From an uncultured Desulfobulbus sp. (GTDB taxonomy: Bacteria > Desulfobacterota > Desulfobulbia > Desulfobulbales > Desulfobulbaceae), in assembly GCF_963664075.1 (NCBI RefSeq), contig NZ_OY760916.1, positions 2,854,001 through 2,918,000 of the forward strand: 64,000 nt of DNA, written 5' to 3'. Below, piece after piece: positions 37,868 to 51,091 of this stretch. How positions within the stretch are numbered: the stretch's first letter is position 1; each line of letters opens with the position of its first letter. The notes beneath the pieces are model-generated. The model worked only from the letters and a program-made list of their open reading frames with translations. It was not told the DNA's origin and did not search any database. Made by a program: the position numbers and the translations under genes.

Positions 37868-38437
37868 ATGAAAAAGAATTTATTAAAAGCTTTGTTGACT
37901 GCTGCTGTTATCGCGGGAGCCCCTGTCGTTTCTTCCGCAGCTCCCTATACATATGTAGATGCCGTAACAGGTTACACAGGAGCTGGACTTGTTGCAAATA
38001 TCACTCGTACCGATATTACCAATGCAATTGGTAACAACACTGGTGACTTCCTCAGCCTTGGTCTGGGTGGAGAAGCTATTTTCACCTTTGGCACAACTTT
38101 CACCGCTCTAGCCACCGTCACCGAGGTTACATGGGGTTCGACCGTCGGATATGAAGAGAGCGCGATGGTCTCCGTTTCCACAGATGGAATCAATTGGACG
38201 GACGTCATGAACATCAGTAACAGCACCGCTACTTCTGTTGTCGCTCTTCCGAGCGGTACCTGGAGCTACTTGAAACTCGTTGACACTACCTTGGCCACCT
38301 CACCAAACAGTGCCAGCACCGATGGTTTTGATGTAGATGTTATTGGTGTGGTTAATACTGTTCCTGAACCCGCCACCATGGCACTTCTGGGCACAGGCAT
38401 CCTGGGACTGGCTGGGTTGACCCGTCGTCGGAAATAA
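37868..38437 (+). CDS. PEP-CTERM sorting-domain exported protein
   Basis: This 189-residue secreted protein has a signal peptide (cleavage near SSAAP, residue 24), a Thr/Asn/Ser-rich beta-type body and the C-terminal sorting signal VPEPATMALLGTGILGLAG followed by TRRRK. Such proteins are cut and sorted by exosortase and often end up in the exopolysaccharide matrix. AGGAGGGG precedes the ATG. No exosortase or EPS gene is in the window. Confidence 0.92.
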   Translation: MKKNLLKALLTAAVIAGAPVVSSAAPYTYVDAVTGYTGAGLVANITRTDITNAIGNNTGDFLSLGLGGEAIFTFGTTFTALATVTEVTWGSTVGYEESAMVSVSTDGINWTDVMNISNSTATSVVALPSGTWSYLKLVDTTLATSPNSASTDGFDVDVIGVVNTVPEPATMALLGTGILGLAGLTRRRK

Positions 38438-38465
38438 GCCGCACGCAACTGCTTTAGCAGGAATA

Positions 38466-38503
38466 TAAAAAAAGGTCCCGGTTAATTCCGGGACTTTTTT
38501 TAT
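38466..38503 (+). terminator. Terminator of the PEP-CTERM gene
   Basis: A perfect 7-bp GC-rich stem (38475-38481 with 38488-38494), extended by A-T pairs and followed by seven T, lies about 35 bp after the stop codon. Confidence 0.9.
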
Positions 38504-38584
38504 CTGCGAATCGCCCTGCACAGCAATTGCGAAAACAGCCCCAAATCATCCGCGAGAACTGCTTGCAAGTCATGCCCGCGAAGA

Positions 38585-38965
38585 TCAGAAAAATTCAAAC
38601 GCTGCCTTCCCTTTTTTCCGTCTCACCCAATTCAACCCCTGTTGAACAGTCACTCGACTGACAATACCTTGCAGCAGTTGTCTCTTCCCCGGAAAATCTA
38701 TAAGGCAAAGACCTATTATCATCGTCAAAATCCCTTGTCCTGGCAAAAAGAGCATGACAAATCCGGCCAATAGTAGAAGTACTCCTACAATATTTCGCAA
38801 GACGAGCCTCAAAAGCCCCATCCCTAAATGCTGCCGAGGTTGCTGTGTAGAGCGCTGCCAATTGGATACAAAATAATCAACAGGCAAACGACCAATTATC
38901 CAGGGAACAGCGAGTATACTCAAAACAAAGGTGCACAGGGAAAAAAGCCCTAGTATCTCCAGCAT
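38585..38965 (-). CDS. PGPGW-type small membrane protein
   Basis: This 126-residue protein has three predicted membrane helices. The segment FLPGQGILTMIIGLCLIDFPGK is a variant of the PGPGW motif that names a small family of unknown function. The C-terminus is basic (RRKKGK). It lies 14 bp downstream of the nitroreductase gene and is probably co-transcribed with it. Confidence 0.75.
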   Translation of the reverse strand: MLEILGLFSLCTFVLSILAVPWIIGRLPVDYFVSNWQRSTQQPRQHLGMGLLRLVLRNIVGVLLLLAGFVMLFLPGQGILTMIIGLCLIDFPGKRQLLQGIVSRVTVQQGLNWVRRKKGKAAFEFF

Positions 38966-38979
38966 TCTAAAATCCCAAG

Positions 38980-39582
38980 TTATTTGTTCGAAAACTGAGA
39001 CCTCTCCAGCAAAATCACCTCCAGCCTACGCTTGGGCACATGATGCACACCATGTTCATCGTGCCAGTAGCGGACATCTCCGTCTTCACCGATTTCCTCG
39101 ATCACCACCTCCTCAGCCGGATAGCCCAGCGCCACAACGAGAAGGGGAGTATACCGCTCAGGCAGGCTCAATCGATCCTTGATCTTTTCTCGAGAAAAGG
39201 CGCCAATTCGGCAACCATAGATCCCCGCCTCAGCTGCCCCAAGAAGCATATTCTGGGTGGCAATTCCAAGATCAAAATGGGCTTCAGTTTCCGGGCCTTT
39301 TTGCAGCGTGTTATCCAACAGACAAATGATATAGGCTGAAGGGCGCTCGCCAGCTTCAGGACCTGCCCAGTGAGGCAGGTAGCCCGCCCAGGCAAGTAGA
39401 GGAAAGAGCTCATCCCGCTCCGATGTATCCGTTATCACCATATACTTAAGTGATTGGGCGTTGCGGGCTGAACCTCCAAAGCGCGCCAGATCAATAAGCC
39501 TGTGGATCACCTCTGAGGCAATACTTTTTTCTTCCTGAAACCGACGCACGGTTCGAGTCTTACATACAAGCTCGCTTATCAT
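38980..39582 (-). CDS. Nitroreductase-family FMN protein
   Basis: This is a 200-residue member of the nitroreductase/FMN oxidoreductase family: RTVRRFQEEKSI near the N-terminus for phosphate binding of FMN, then GGSARNAQSLKYMV and the C-terminal VVALGYPAEE. It could reduce nitro compounds, quinones or flavins. The substrate is not predictable. ATG 39582 has GAGGA upstream. The reading from 39729 is rejected. It is divergent from cdaA. Confidence 0.88.
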   Translation of the reverse strand: MISELVCKTRTVRRFQEEKSIASEVIHRLIDLARFGGSARNAQSLKYMVITDTSERDELFPLLAWAGYLPHWAGPEAGERPSAYIICLLDNTLQKGPETEAHFDLGIATQNMLLGAAEAGIYGCRIGAFSREKIKDRLSLPERYTPLLVVALGYPAEEVVIEEIGEDGDVRYWHDEHGVHHVPKRRLEVILLERSQFSNK

Positions 39583-39744
39583 GTATTCATCCTCTGATTG
39601 TGTGTTTTTAACTTTCAAAGACTGTAGAAAGTGACCAGCAGCAAAGATAACCTCTGCGCAAGGTGCTCTTTCTCTTGTTTGCTTTTCCCTGCCATGATAA
39701 ATATTTAAGCAATAAAAATAAATTTTCACATCGTATTAACCACC

Positions 39745-40536
39745 ATGTTTGATGCACTCCAATCCATACGCATGCTGGATATTTTTGATATCCTCATCGT
39801 TTCATTTATCATTTACCGGATCATCCTCCTCATCCGCGGCACTCGGGCCGTGCAGATGCTGGTTGGCATCGCGCTTATAATTATCATCTATTTCTTTTCG
39901 GGCAAGTTTGAACTGCAGACGCTTCACTGGCTATTAAAAAACTTTCTTGGCTCTATTCTGGTTGTCATTGTTATTCTTTTCCAGACAGACATTCGCCGGG
40001 CCCTCACCCAGATGGGAAGAAGCCCTTTTCATGCTCCCGGCAAGGTGGGCGATCGAGAAGTTGAGGAGCTCATTCGTGCCGCCAGCTTCATGGCCAGACG
40101 ACGCATTGGCGCCCTACTGGTGATAGAACGGGATAACGGTCTACGCGACTACCTCGATAGCGGTCACAGACTCGATGCTCTCCTGAAAGCAGAACTCCTG
40201 ATGGCCATCTTCCTCTCGGCTTCCCCCATGCATGATGGAGCGGTTATTATCAGCAAAGGGAAAATTCATTCCGCTGGCTGTCTGCTGCCACTTTCTCGTA
40301 ACCCTGCCATCAATAAACGGTACGGCACGCGCCACCGTGCAGCCCTTGGCCTCTCAGAGGAAAGCGATGCGGTGATCATTGTCGTCTCCGAGGAAACCCA
40401 AGAAATCTCACTGGTACAAGAAGGCGAAATCACCAGTTATCATGATGAAAAATATTTAACCAATGCCCTCAACGCACTTTTTGCCCATCCGATGAAGCAA
40501 TCTCTACTGACACGACTTTTGGGCAGGAGAGGTTAA
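39745..40536 (+). CDS. cdaA: Diadenylate cyclase CdaA
   Basis: CdaA makes the second messenger c-di-AMP from two ATP. The 263-residue protein has about three N-terminal membrane helices and a DAC domain with the catalytic DGA (MHDGAVI) and RHR (RYGTRHRAALG) motifs. It is first in the conserved cdaA-cdaR-glmM operon, in which the cyclase is tied to its regulator and to cell-wall precursor synthesis. CdaR follows after 4 bp. Confidence 0.96.
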   Translation: MFDALQSIRMLDIFDILIVSFIIYRIILLIRGTRAVQMLVGIALIIIIYFFSGKFELQTLHWLLKNFLGSILVVIVILFQTDIRRALTQMGRSPFHAPGKVGDREVEELIRAASFMARRRIGALLVIERDNGLRDYLDSGHRLDALLKAELLMAIFLSASPMHDGAVIISKGKIHSAGCLLPLSRNPAINKRYGTRHRAALGLSEESDAVIIVVSEETQEISLVQEGEITSYHDEKYLTNALNALFAHPMKQSLLTRLLGRRG

Positions 40537-40540
40537 GCCC

Positions 40541-41461
40541 ATGCCTGATATCAGAACACTCTCCCGCGACTGGTTACTCAAACTGCTCGCGCTTATTATT
40601 GGCGCCAGTCTCTGGTATTTTGTGGTGGGAGAAGACCGGGTCGACCTCATCGTCACCATGCCCCTTGAGATCCGCAACCTGCCCACTGACCTGGTGATTG
40701 CCAACCAGTACAAAAAAGACATCGAACTGGCTATTAGTGGCCCCAGGCGCCTGATTCAGGAAATGCGCCAGCAAAATATTTCTCTGCCCATTGATCTCAG
40801 CCTGGCCAAACCTGGGGCCATGGTCATTCAGAATGAAGCCGAGTCTATTCCCCTGCCCCAGGGCATCAGTGTACAGCGCGTGCAACCCGCCACCATCACC
40901 TTGCTCATCGACCAGCTCATCCAGAAAAAATTTACCATTGAACCGGTCACCACCGGGCATGTCTCTGAAGATTTCAATTTAGAAAGTCTCCGCCTCACCC
41001 CCCCGGCGATCACCGTAACCGGCCCTAAAAGCACCCTGGATAAAGAACAGGGGTTACGTACCTTTCCCATCGATCTCTCGGGGCTGGATCACACATCTAC
41101 CCTCCAGGTGCATCTTGATCTCAACGAATCATTAGTTAATCTCATCGGCGAAACCGTGATTGAAGTCAACGTCGCCCTCCAGGAAAAACTGATCCGCCAG
41201 ACCATCAAAAAAGTAATGATTAAAAAACCCAGCAACGTGGAATTCAACATGAGCCCTACTCATGTAACCGTAGAGGCCGACATTCCCAAACAGGTGGTTC
41301 AGGATACCCCAGAGCTTGCCCTGCTTTTACGGGCAACAATTGCACCCGTTAAAGATGGGGCCACCGAGGCTGAGGTCCTTGTACATGCCATCAACCTACC
41401 TGGTCACGCCCCCATCATCATTCACAGCGTTAGCCCGGAAAAAATAAAAATTAAAAAGTAA
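40541..41461 (+). CDS. cdaR: YbbR-domain regulator of CdaA
   Basis: This 306-residue protein has one N-terminal membrane helix (LLKLLALIIGASLWYFVV) followed by three or so YbbR repeats outside the membrane. CdaR binds CdaA and controls c-di-AMP synthesis in other bacteria. Its position directly between cdaA and glmM supports the call. The C-terminus is Lys-rich (EKIKIKK). Confidence 0.93.
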   Translation: MPDIRTLSRDWLLKLLALIIGASLWYFVVGEDRVDLIVTMPLEIRNLPTDLVIANQYKKDIELAISGPRRLIQEMRQQNISLPIDLSLAKPGAMVIQNEAESIPLPQGISVQRVQPATITLLIDQLIQKKFTIEPVTTGHVSEDFNLESLRLTPPAITVTGPKSTLDKEQGLRTFPIDLSGLDHTSTLQVHLDLNESLVNLIGETVIEVNVALQEKLIRQTIKKVMIKKPSNVEFNMSPTHVTVEADIPKQVVQDTPELALLLRATIAPVKDGATEAEVLVHAINLPGHAPIIIHSVSPEKIKIKK

Positions 41462-41510
41462 CAGCTCACGTTAACTCTTTACTCATTTGAGAAGCACCTA
41501 AAAAAATCTC

Positions 41511-42863
41511 ATGAAAAAACTCTTTGGAACCGACGGTGTACGCGGGGTCGCCAATATTTACCCCATGACCTCAGAGATCGCGATGCAGATTGGCCGCGCC
41601 ATCGCTTTTATCGTTAAAAATCAGGTAAAGGGCAACACCATCATCATTGGTAAAGACACGCGCCTATCGGGATACATGATCGAAAACGCTCTGGCGGCCG
41701 GTATTTGCTCCATGGGGGTCAATGTCCAGCTTGTCGGGCCCCTGCCAACACCGGGCATTGCCTTTATCACCACCTCCATGCGAGCTGATGCCGGGGTTGT
41801 TATCTCCGCTTCACACAACCCTTTTCAGGACAACGGAATCAAAATATTCTCTGCAGATGGATACAAACTTCCTGACCAGCAGGAAGCGGATATTGAAGAC
41901 CTGATCTTTTCGCAAAAGATGGCGGCCCTGCGACCGGTGGCCGATGAGATCGGTAAGGCATCCCGTATTGAGGATGCCACAGGCCGCTATATTGTTTACC
42001 TCAAGAACACCTTCCCTAAAAACTATGTGCTCGATGACTTTCATATCGTGCTCGATTGCGCCCACGGAGCCACATACCGGGTTGCACCCCACGTCTTTGC
42101 CGAATTGGGAGCAAAAGTAACGGTGATAGGTGCCGAACCCGACGGGAAAAATATCAATCATGAGTGTGGAGCACTCCACCCTGAGGTGATGGCAGAAAAG
42201 GTCAAACAGCTGGGGGCCGATATCGGCCTTGCCCTGGATGGCGATGGCGACCGCTTAATTGTCTGCGACGAACAGGGCACAATCGTGGATGGTGATCATA
42301 TCATGGCTATCTGCGCCAGCGAACTCATGGCTCGGCGCAAACTGAAGAAAAAAACCCTGGTGGCCACGGTCATGTCCAATATGGGGCTTGAGCAGGCCAT
42401 GCAGGCCATGGGCGGGCAGATGATTCGTACCCAGGTGGGAGATCGCTATGTGGTCGAGGCCATGCGAAACAAGGGGTATAATTTTGGAGGCGAGCAGTCT
42501 GGCCATCTGGTCTTTCTTGACCACAACACCACGGGAGATGGTATTCTTGCGGGGTTACAACTCCTTGCCATCATGATCAAGCGTAAGAAGCCCCTCTCAG
42601 AGCTGGCCACCATCATGACCACCTTTCCCCAGGTGCTCAAAAATGTGCGCATGGCCAGCAAGATTGAACCAGCACTGATTCCAGGATTTGAAGAAGCGCT
42701 GGCAAAGGCTGAGAAGTCGCTGGGATCGCGTGGCCGCATTCTGGTCCGCCCCTCTGGAACCGAACCGGTGATTCGAGTGATGACTGAGGGGGAAGATGAG
42801 CAAGAGATCACCACCATTGCCAACGATCTCTGCGAGGTGATACGTAAGGTCGATCGGGGATGA
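41511..42863 (+). CDS. glmM: Phosphoglucosamine mutase
   Basis: GlmM converts glucosamine-6-phosphate to glucosamine-1-phosphate for UDP-GlcNAc, and so for peptidoglycan and LPS. The 450-residue protein has [10 protein letters not shown] at the start, the phosphoserine loop SASHNPF, the metal site DGDGDR and the phosphate-binding loop [12 protein letters not shown]. It is 49 bp after cdaR, third in the c-di-AMP operon. Confidence 0.97.
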   Translation: MKKLFGTDGVRGVANIYPMTSEIAMQIGRAIAFIVKNQVKGNTIIIGKDTRLSGYMIENALAAGICSMGVNVQLVGPLPTPGIAFITTSMRADAGVVISASHNPFQDNGIKIFSADGYKLPDQQEADIEDLIFSQKMAALRPVADEIGKASRIEDATGRYIVYLKNTFPKNYVLDDFHIVLDCAHGATYRVAPHVFAELGAKVTVIGAEPDGKNINHECGALHPEVMAEKVKQLGADIGLALDGDGDRLIVCDEQGTIVDGDHIMAICASELMARRKLKKKTLVATVMSNMGLEQAMQAMGGQMIRTQVGDRYVVEAMRNKGYNFGGEQSGHLVFLDHNTTGDGILAGLQLLAIMIKRKKPLSELATIMTTFPQVLKNVRMASKIEPALIPGFEEALAKAEKSLGSRGRILVRPSGTEPVIRVMTEGEDEQEITTIANDLCEVIRKVDRG

Positions 42864-42878
42864 GTTTGTTTTGGTTTC

Positions 42879-42907
42879 ACGGTGGGCACAAACTACGTGC
42901 CCACCGT
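42879..42907. terminator. Hairpin between glmM and the aminotransferase gene
   Basis: A perfect 11-bp stem (42879-42889 with 42897-42907) with a 7-base loop lies between two convergent genes, 15 bp after glmM. No T-run follows on either strand, so it may act together with Rho or as a stabilising structure. Confidence 0.5.
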
Positions 42908-42938
42908 ACACAACAGGGAAATTTGAGTTAGGAAAGAC

Positions 42939-44126
42939 TTACTTCCCGGTCGCCTGAGCCATCGCTTTTTTAAAGGCCTCAGCTGAGGCGGCGATCACCT
43001 TCTCATCGACACAGAAGGCCAGGCGAATGTATCCGGCCATACCAAAACCACGACCTGGTACAGCCAGAATCTTGTTGTCTGCCAGGATCTTGCAAAATTC
43101 AACATCATCAATGGGTGTCTTCGGAAAGAGGTAAAAAGCCCCCTTGGGACGCACATAGCTCATCCCTGCCTCGTCCAGCACCTTGCAAAACACCTCCAGC
43201 CTCCGGGCGTAGATAGCGTTGTCGGCCGATACATCCTGCAGCTGGGCCACGGCCCGTTGCATCAGGGCTGGAGCGTTAACAAAGCCGAGAATACGGTTCG
43301 CAAGCGTCAAAGCGCCGAGCACCTCGTTTTTCTCTGGCATCTCGGGATGGACAGCCAGATAACCGATACGCTCACCCGGCAGGGACAACTCTTTTGAATA
43401 AGAGGAGGCGATGATCGCATTTTTCGTGGTATTCATCAGCGGTGGTACCACCGTGTCATCAAAGACGATATTGCGGTAGGGCTCATCGGAGACCATGTAG
43501 ATGGAGGTACCGAATTTTTCCCCCGCCTGGTCCAGCAACTTTCCAAGAGCCTGGAGCGCTTCTGCGGGATAGACCTGCCCGGTGGGATTGTTGGGGTTAT
43601 TGATCAACACCACCTTGGTCTTTTCACTCAATCCCGCCTCAATAGCCCCCAGGTCCAGGTTAAAGTTCTCATCCGTGTTAACGACCTTGGGCACACCACC
43701 ATGGTTATCGATATAAAAATTATACTCGACAAAATACGGTGCGAGAATCATGACCTCATCGCCGGGGTTGAGCAGCGCCTTGAAAATGACGTTCAGGCCA
43801 CCAGCTGCGCCACAGGTCATGAGGATATCGTTGATATCAAAGGTTACCCCCTGCTCGCCCCCCAGACGTTTTGCCAAAGCTTCACGGGTTTTAGGATAGC
43901 CTGCATTGGGCATATAGCCATGAATGCCCGGTTGCTCGTCCTGGGCTAACTCCCGCAAAACAGTATAAAACTTGGCAGGCGGAGGCACATCAGGATTACC
44001 GATGCTGAAATCAAAGACATTCTCTGCGCCGAATTCTGCCTTCATTCTCGCGCCTTCCTCAAACATTTTACGAATCCAGGAGGAATTTTTCGCAAATGTC
44101 TGCATCTTCTTAGCTACACCGCTCAT
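42939..44126 (-). CDS. Class I PLP-dependent aminotransferase
   Basis: This 395-residue aminotransferase is of the aspartate-aminotransferase-like class I/II fold: NNPNNPTGQVYP for the cofactor, SDEPYRNIVFDD, and the catalytic Lys in SSYSKELSLPGERIGY. Motifs fit aspartate or aromatic aminotransferases, but the substrate cannot be fixed. It is monocistronic, with its own promoter at 44152-44179 and a REP-like palindrome upstream. Confidence 0.88.
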   Translation of the reverse strand: MSGVAKKMQTFAKNSSWIRKMFEEGARMKAEFGAENVFDFSIGNPDVPPPAKFYTVLRELAQDEQPGIHGYMPNAGYPKTREALAKRLGGEQGVTFDINDILMTCGAAGGLNVIFKALLNPGDEVMILAPYFVEYNFYIDNHGGVPKVVNTDENFNLDLGAIEAGLSEKTKVVLINNPNNPTGQVYPAEALQALGKLLDQAGEKFGTSIYMVSDEPYRNIVFDDTVVPPLMNTTKNAIIASSYSKELSLPGERIGYLAVHPEMPEKNEVLGALTLANRILGFVNAPALMQRAVAQLQDVSADNAIYARRLEVFCKVLDEAGMSYVRPKGAFYLFPKTPIDDVEFCKILADNKILAVPGRGFGMAGYIRLAFCVDEKVIAASAEAFKKAMAQATGK

Positions 44127-44151
44127 AGCATGCCTCTTTTTTAGGGATGGT

Positions 44152-44179
44152 TTATTATGTGATGACAGTTAATTGTCAA
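44152..44179 (-). promoter_or_regulatory. Probable sigma-70 promoter of the aminotransferase gene
   Basis: On the minus strand, TTGACA (44174-44179), 16 bases, then TAATAA (44152-44157). The -35 overlaps an imperfect palindrome (GACA...TGTC at 44164-44177). Transcription would start near 44145, about 19 bases before the ATG. Confidence 0.5.
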
Positions 44180-44193
44180 CTGACGTACTGTTT

Positions 44194-44220
44194 GTCGCGG
44201 GCATGGCCCACTCCTACAGT
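44194..44220 (-). repeat. REP-like palindrome, copy 1
   Basis: On the minus strand this reads TGTAGGAGTGGGCCATGCCC followed by GCGAC. It matches the copy at 59320-59345 in about 24 of 26 bases. The GGGC-ATG-CCCG core can form a hairpin, and the GTAGGAGxG head is typical of extragenic REP sequences. Confidence 0.6.
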
Positions 44221-44267
44221 TCATGCACTCTGCCCGTTTACAAAGAATGGTAGCGTACAGGAGCCTG

Positions 44268-45104
44268 CTACGAATTCATCTTTTTCTCAAAATAGCCATA
44301 GGCTACGTTGATTTCCTTCATTTTTTCTTCCGCTACCTTTTTAAACTCTTCGCCCAGATGGCCAACCTTATCCGGATGATACTGCATGGAAAGCTTGCGA
44401 TAAGCCTTTTTAATCGCGGCAAAATCAGCCCCTGGCTCCAATCCGAGCACAGCGTAGTACTGCTCTTCCTGGCCGGCTGTATTTGCTGCCTGCTGACGCT
44501 GCCCATAGCGATACTTTGATTCGATAGTGCGCTGGTCATAAGCCGATATCTGGAGTAACTGGGCAATCTCACGGGCCATGCGCAGTTCGTTTTCGGGCGG
44601 GGGCTGCTTGGTATAGATGATCTGATAAATCAGCTCAAGCAGGATTAAGCGTGGCTCATAGGCAAAGCTCGTTCGGAACTCATCCAAAAGCTGACGCAGC
44701 TCCGTGGTATTATCTCGAGCTTCCTTGGTCAGCTGCTTGACCCAGTACATTTGATCCTGATTGTAGCGCAGGTTGTACTGAAAAAAATTAAGAATGGCAT
44801 TGAGCTCTGCACGGGTGAAATGTCCATCTGCCTGGGCAATCTTCACCAGAATATTGACCAAAAGATAGACGAAACGATTATGGCTTTCGCTCTGAGAGGC
44901 CTCGTAGGTAGAGACCTTACGCCGGACATAATAGGAGAATCCCCAGAAGGCGGCGATGAGTACAAGAATGCCAGCAAAGCCCGAATAAATAAGAAAACCA
45001 AAGAGATTGAGCAGCCCCTGGGCACCGCCAGTCAATAAGGCAAAGAGGGCCAGCAGAAGCAGACAGCCTCCACAGCCGGGTTGATTATGTTGTCTGTATT
45101 CCAT
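44268..45104 (-). CDS. DjlA-like membrane protein with TerB and J domains
   Basis: This 278-residue protein has an N-terminal hydrophobic region (residues 12-60, probably one or two helices), a TerB-like helical domain (about 80-185, KIAQADGHFTRAE) and a C-terminal J domain with HPD (MQYHPDKVGH). The order matches the DjlA family of membrane-anchored DnaK co-chaperones. It is downstream of hsp20-lon-ftsY, beyond the terminator at 45123-45150. Confidence 0.88.
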   Translation of the reverse strand: MEYRQHNQPGCGGCLLLLALFALLTGGAQGLLNLFGFLIYSGFAGILVLIAAFWGFSYYVRRKVSTYEASQSESHNRFVYLLVNILVKIAQADGHFTRAELNAILNFFQYNLRYNQDQMYWVKQLTKEARDNTTELRQLLDEFRTSFAYEPRLILLELIYQIIYTKQPPPENELRMAREIAQLLQISAYDQRTIESKYRYGQRQQAANTAGQEEQYYAVLGLEPGADFAAIKKAYRKLSMQYHPDKVGHLGEEFKKVAEEKMKEINVAYGYFEKKMNS

Positions 45105-45112
45105 GGTGGTCT

Positions 45113-45150
45113 ATATACAAAATCGCAGCCGGCTTTTGTACCGGCTGCGA
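45113..45150 (-). terminator. Terminator of the hsp20-lon-ftsY operon
   Basis: A perfect 10-bp stem (45123-45132 with 45141-45150) with an 8-base loop. On the minus strand it is followed by a T-rich stretch (ATTTTGTATAT). It is about 41 bp after the ftsY stop. Confidence 0.8.
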
Positions 45151-45190
45151 GTGTGAGTGAAGTAAGATGGGGGAAGAATCCCCAGGTGTG

Positions 45191-49149
<3,959 letters not shown>

Positions 49150-49150
49150 A

Positions 49151-49594
49151 TCATTCTCCAGGTGTTATCCTGATTGTCACCTTACCTTTTCGCACGCGTT
49201 TGGGCAGGGTCACCATGAGCATCCCGTTGACATAGGTGGATTCTACCGCTTCAACCTCCACTGCCGCAGGCAAAGTCAGGGTCCGTTGAAAGGCTCCAAG
49301 CTCTATTTCGAGCTGGTGGATACAGGCAATCGATTGATGATCCGGTAACTGCCGTAGCCCACTAATGCTGATACGTTGCCCGTCCACTGTTACCTTCAAG
49401 CTCTCGGTAACAACACCAGCAAGTTCGGCATGGACATAGATCGAATCCTCAGCCTCATAAATATCCACTGCCGGCTGCCAGCCACCACCATCGGTTGACA
49501 TCATTCGCGGGAGCGACATGGTCCGCAGAATACGTCCCGTATGCTGCTGCATCTGCTCCAGCTCTTTCAACAGTTTTTTACTAAAAGGGTCCAT
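49151..49594 (-). CDS. Hsp20/alpha-crystallin small heat-shock protein
   Basis: This is a small ATP-independent chaperone of 147 residues with the alpha-crystallin domain (DIYEAEDSIYVHAELAGV, VEVEAVESTYVNGMLMVTLPK). The usual GxLxxxxP segment reads NGMLMVTLP. It is the first gene of the hsp20-lon-ftsY run, with a candidate promoter at 49697-49726. Confidence 0.93.
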   Translation of the reverse strand: MDPFSKKLLKELEQMQQHTGRILRTMSLPRMMSTDGGGWQPAVDIYEAEDSIYVHAELAGVVTESLKVTVDGQRISISGLRQLPDHQSIACIHQLEIELGAFQRTLTLPAAVEVEAVESTYVNGMLMVTLPKRVRKGKVTIRITPGE

Positions 49595-49696
49595 CAGTTC
49601 CTCCCCAACGTATACAATTCCGGATGCAACCCGGCTTAGTCTTTCTCATATTTAAGGAAGTACAACCTTTATCGGTGAATTCATGTACAGGTAAGC

Positions 49697-49726
49697 ACTA
49701 TACATAGTTGAGCAATCATAAATCAA
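49697..49726 (-). promoter_or_regulatory. Candidate promoter of hsp20-lon-ftsY
   Basis: On the minus strand, TTGATT (49721-49726), 18 bases, then TATAGT (49697-49702). It would give a leader of about 95 nt. No CIRCE or sigma-32-type sequence is apparent. Confidence 0.4.
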
Positions 49727-50042
49727 CAAAAACACAGGTAAACGCCAGGTCTCGGGAGTGAGAAGGCAAGAAGATTTTTTATTTGCTTTTCAATACACCG
49801 ACATTAGAGTATAGCCCCAAATTGTTCTGAACTTATGTTCCCGCCATGTTTTCATGCCATCTCGCCAAATCAGTGACCACTTATGGCCCCAGATTCGGGC
49901 GAGAGCTTACAAACAGACGGGCTCGTGTTGTTCGAGTTCTGGGGGCCGCTGTTGTAGAGAGGACCGTTGACCAGTTCGCTCCCCCATCCTGAAAACAAAC
50001 CTGAATCTGTAAGCATTGACCATGGCTCAGCGCTCAGCTGTG

Positions 50043-50054
50043 TCACGGATTCAG
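50043..50054 (+). repeat. Intergenic short repeat, copy 2 (tcacggattcag)
   Basis: The second exact copy of the 12-base word. Together with a near-reverse copy at 49998-50008 it forms an 11-bp stem with a loop of about 36 bases. Confidence 0.5.
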
Positions 50055-50111
50055 GACTAAGCACACATGGGTTCTATCCCTTTTTTCACATTCTTAGAGT
50101 TGGAGGCAATT

Positions 50112-51044
50112 ATGAGCAGTTCATGTGGAGGTTCCTGCAGTTCCGATCAAGGTGGCAGCTGTAATTCTGGTGATGCCAAACTGGCACAACAGGATATCGC
50201 CATTAACCGTTCCCTGGGGCGGATTAAAAATAAAATCCTGGTCATGAGTGGTAAGGGTGGCGTAGGCAAGTCCACCGTCGCTGTCAACCTGGCACTGTGC
50301 CTGGCAAAAAAAGGGCACAAAGTTGGTCTGATGGATGTCGACCTGCACGGCCCGGACGTATGCCGCATGCTGGATCTGAAAGGTTCGCTCATTGCTCCGG
50401 AAAATCCCGACGACCTGATTCCGCCACTTGCATACAGCGAGAATCTCAAAGTCGTTTCCCTTGAGTACATGATGAAAAACCGCGACGACGCGATCATCTG
50501 GCGTGGACCGCTCAAAATTCAGGCTATCCGTCAGTTTGTCGCCGATATGGATTGGGGTGAGTTGGACTACCTCATTGTTGATGCCCCTCCTGGTACCGGC
50601 GACGAGCCCCTCTCGGTTGCCCAAACCATCCCTGGTGTTCAGGCCGTGGTTGTCACTACCCCCCAGGCCGTCGCCTTGGCTGATGTTCGCAAGTCCATCA
50701 ACTTCTGTAAGGCGGTTGAGATGCCCATCGTGGGCGTCGTGGAGAACATGTCTGGCTTTGTCTGCCCCCATTGTGGCGAGACCGTAGATATTTTTAGCAA
50801 GGGTGGCGGCGAGCAGACAGCTCGTGATTTCGATCTGGCCTTCCTGGGTGCGGTGCCTATGGATCCGCGCGTGGTTATTGCCGGTGACTCCGGTACCCCC
50901 TACCTGTCCACCGATGAAGACAGCGTTGCCGTCAAAGCCTTTGACACCGTGGTTAGCGCGGTTGAGCAACGTCTGCCTCCAGGTCCGGTGACCGCGAACC
51001 CCTTTGCCGGTGGCTGCGGCTGTTCAGGCTGCGGTTCCAAATAA
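50112..51044 (+). CDS. Mrp/NBP35-type iron-sulfur carrier ATPase
   Basis: This is a P-loop ATPase of the Mrp/ApbC/Nbp35 group that carries or assembles iron-sulfur clusters. The deviant Walker A is SGKGGVGKST, with DAPPGTGDEPLS and the CPHCGE metal-binding pair further on. The 310-residue protein also has Cys-rich ends: CGGSCSSDQGGSC at the N-terminus and GGCGCSGCGSK at the C-terminus. ATG 50112 has GGAGG upstream. The reading from 50067 is rejected. It is followed by a perfect hairpin. Confidence 0.93.
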   Translation: MSSSCGGSCSSDQGGSCNSGDAKLAQQDIAINRSLGRIKNKILVMSGKGGVGKSTVAVNLALCLAKKGHKVGLMDVDLHGPDVCRMLDLKGSLIAPENPDDLIPPLAYSENLKVVSLEYMMKNRDDAIIWRGPLKIQAIRQFVADMDWGELDYLIVDAPPGTGDEPLSVAQTIPGVQAVVVTTPQAVALADVRKSINFCKAVEMPIVGVVENMSGFVCPHCGETVDIFSKGGGEQTARDFDLAFLGAVPMDPRVVIAGDSGTPYLSTDEDSVAVKAFDTVVSAVEQRLPPGPVTANPFAGGCGCSGCGSK

Positions 51045-51055
51045 TCAAAACCCGC

Positions 51056-51091
51056 TTTTCTCTGCAGTCATGCTCGTGACTGCAGAGAAAA
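51056..51091 (+). terminator. Perfect 15-bp hairpin after the mrp-like gene
   Basis: The stem 51056-51070 pairs without mismatch with 51077-51091 around a 6-base loop (tgctcg). It lies 12 bp after the stop. The stem ends in an A/T run, but no T tail follows, so termination is likely but not certain. Confidence 0.65.

Larger units (their letters stand above)
49595..50111. other. Intergenic region between hsp20 and mrp
   Basis: This 517-base divergent gap holds the hsp20 promoter on the left and, at 49998-50056, an 11-bp stem with one G-T pair (CCTGAATCTGT...ACGGATTCAGG) that contains repeat copy 2. No gene longer than 60 codons with a ribosome-binding site is seen. Confidence 0.5.
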
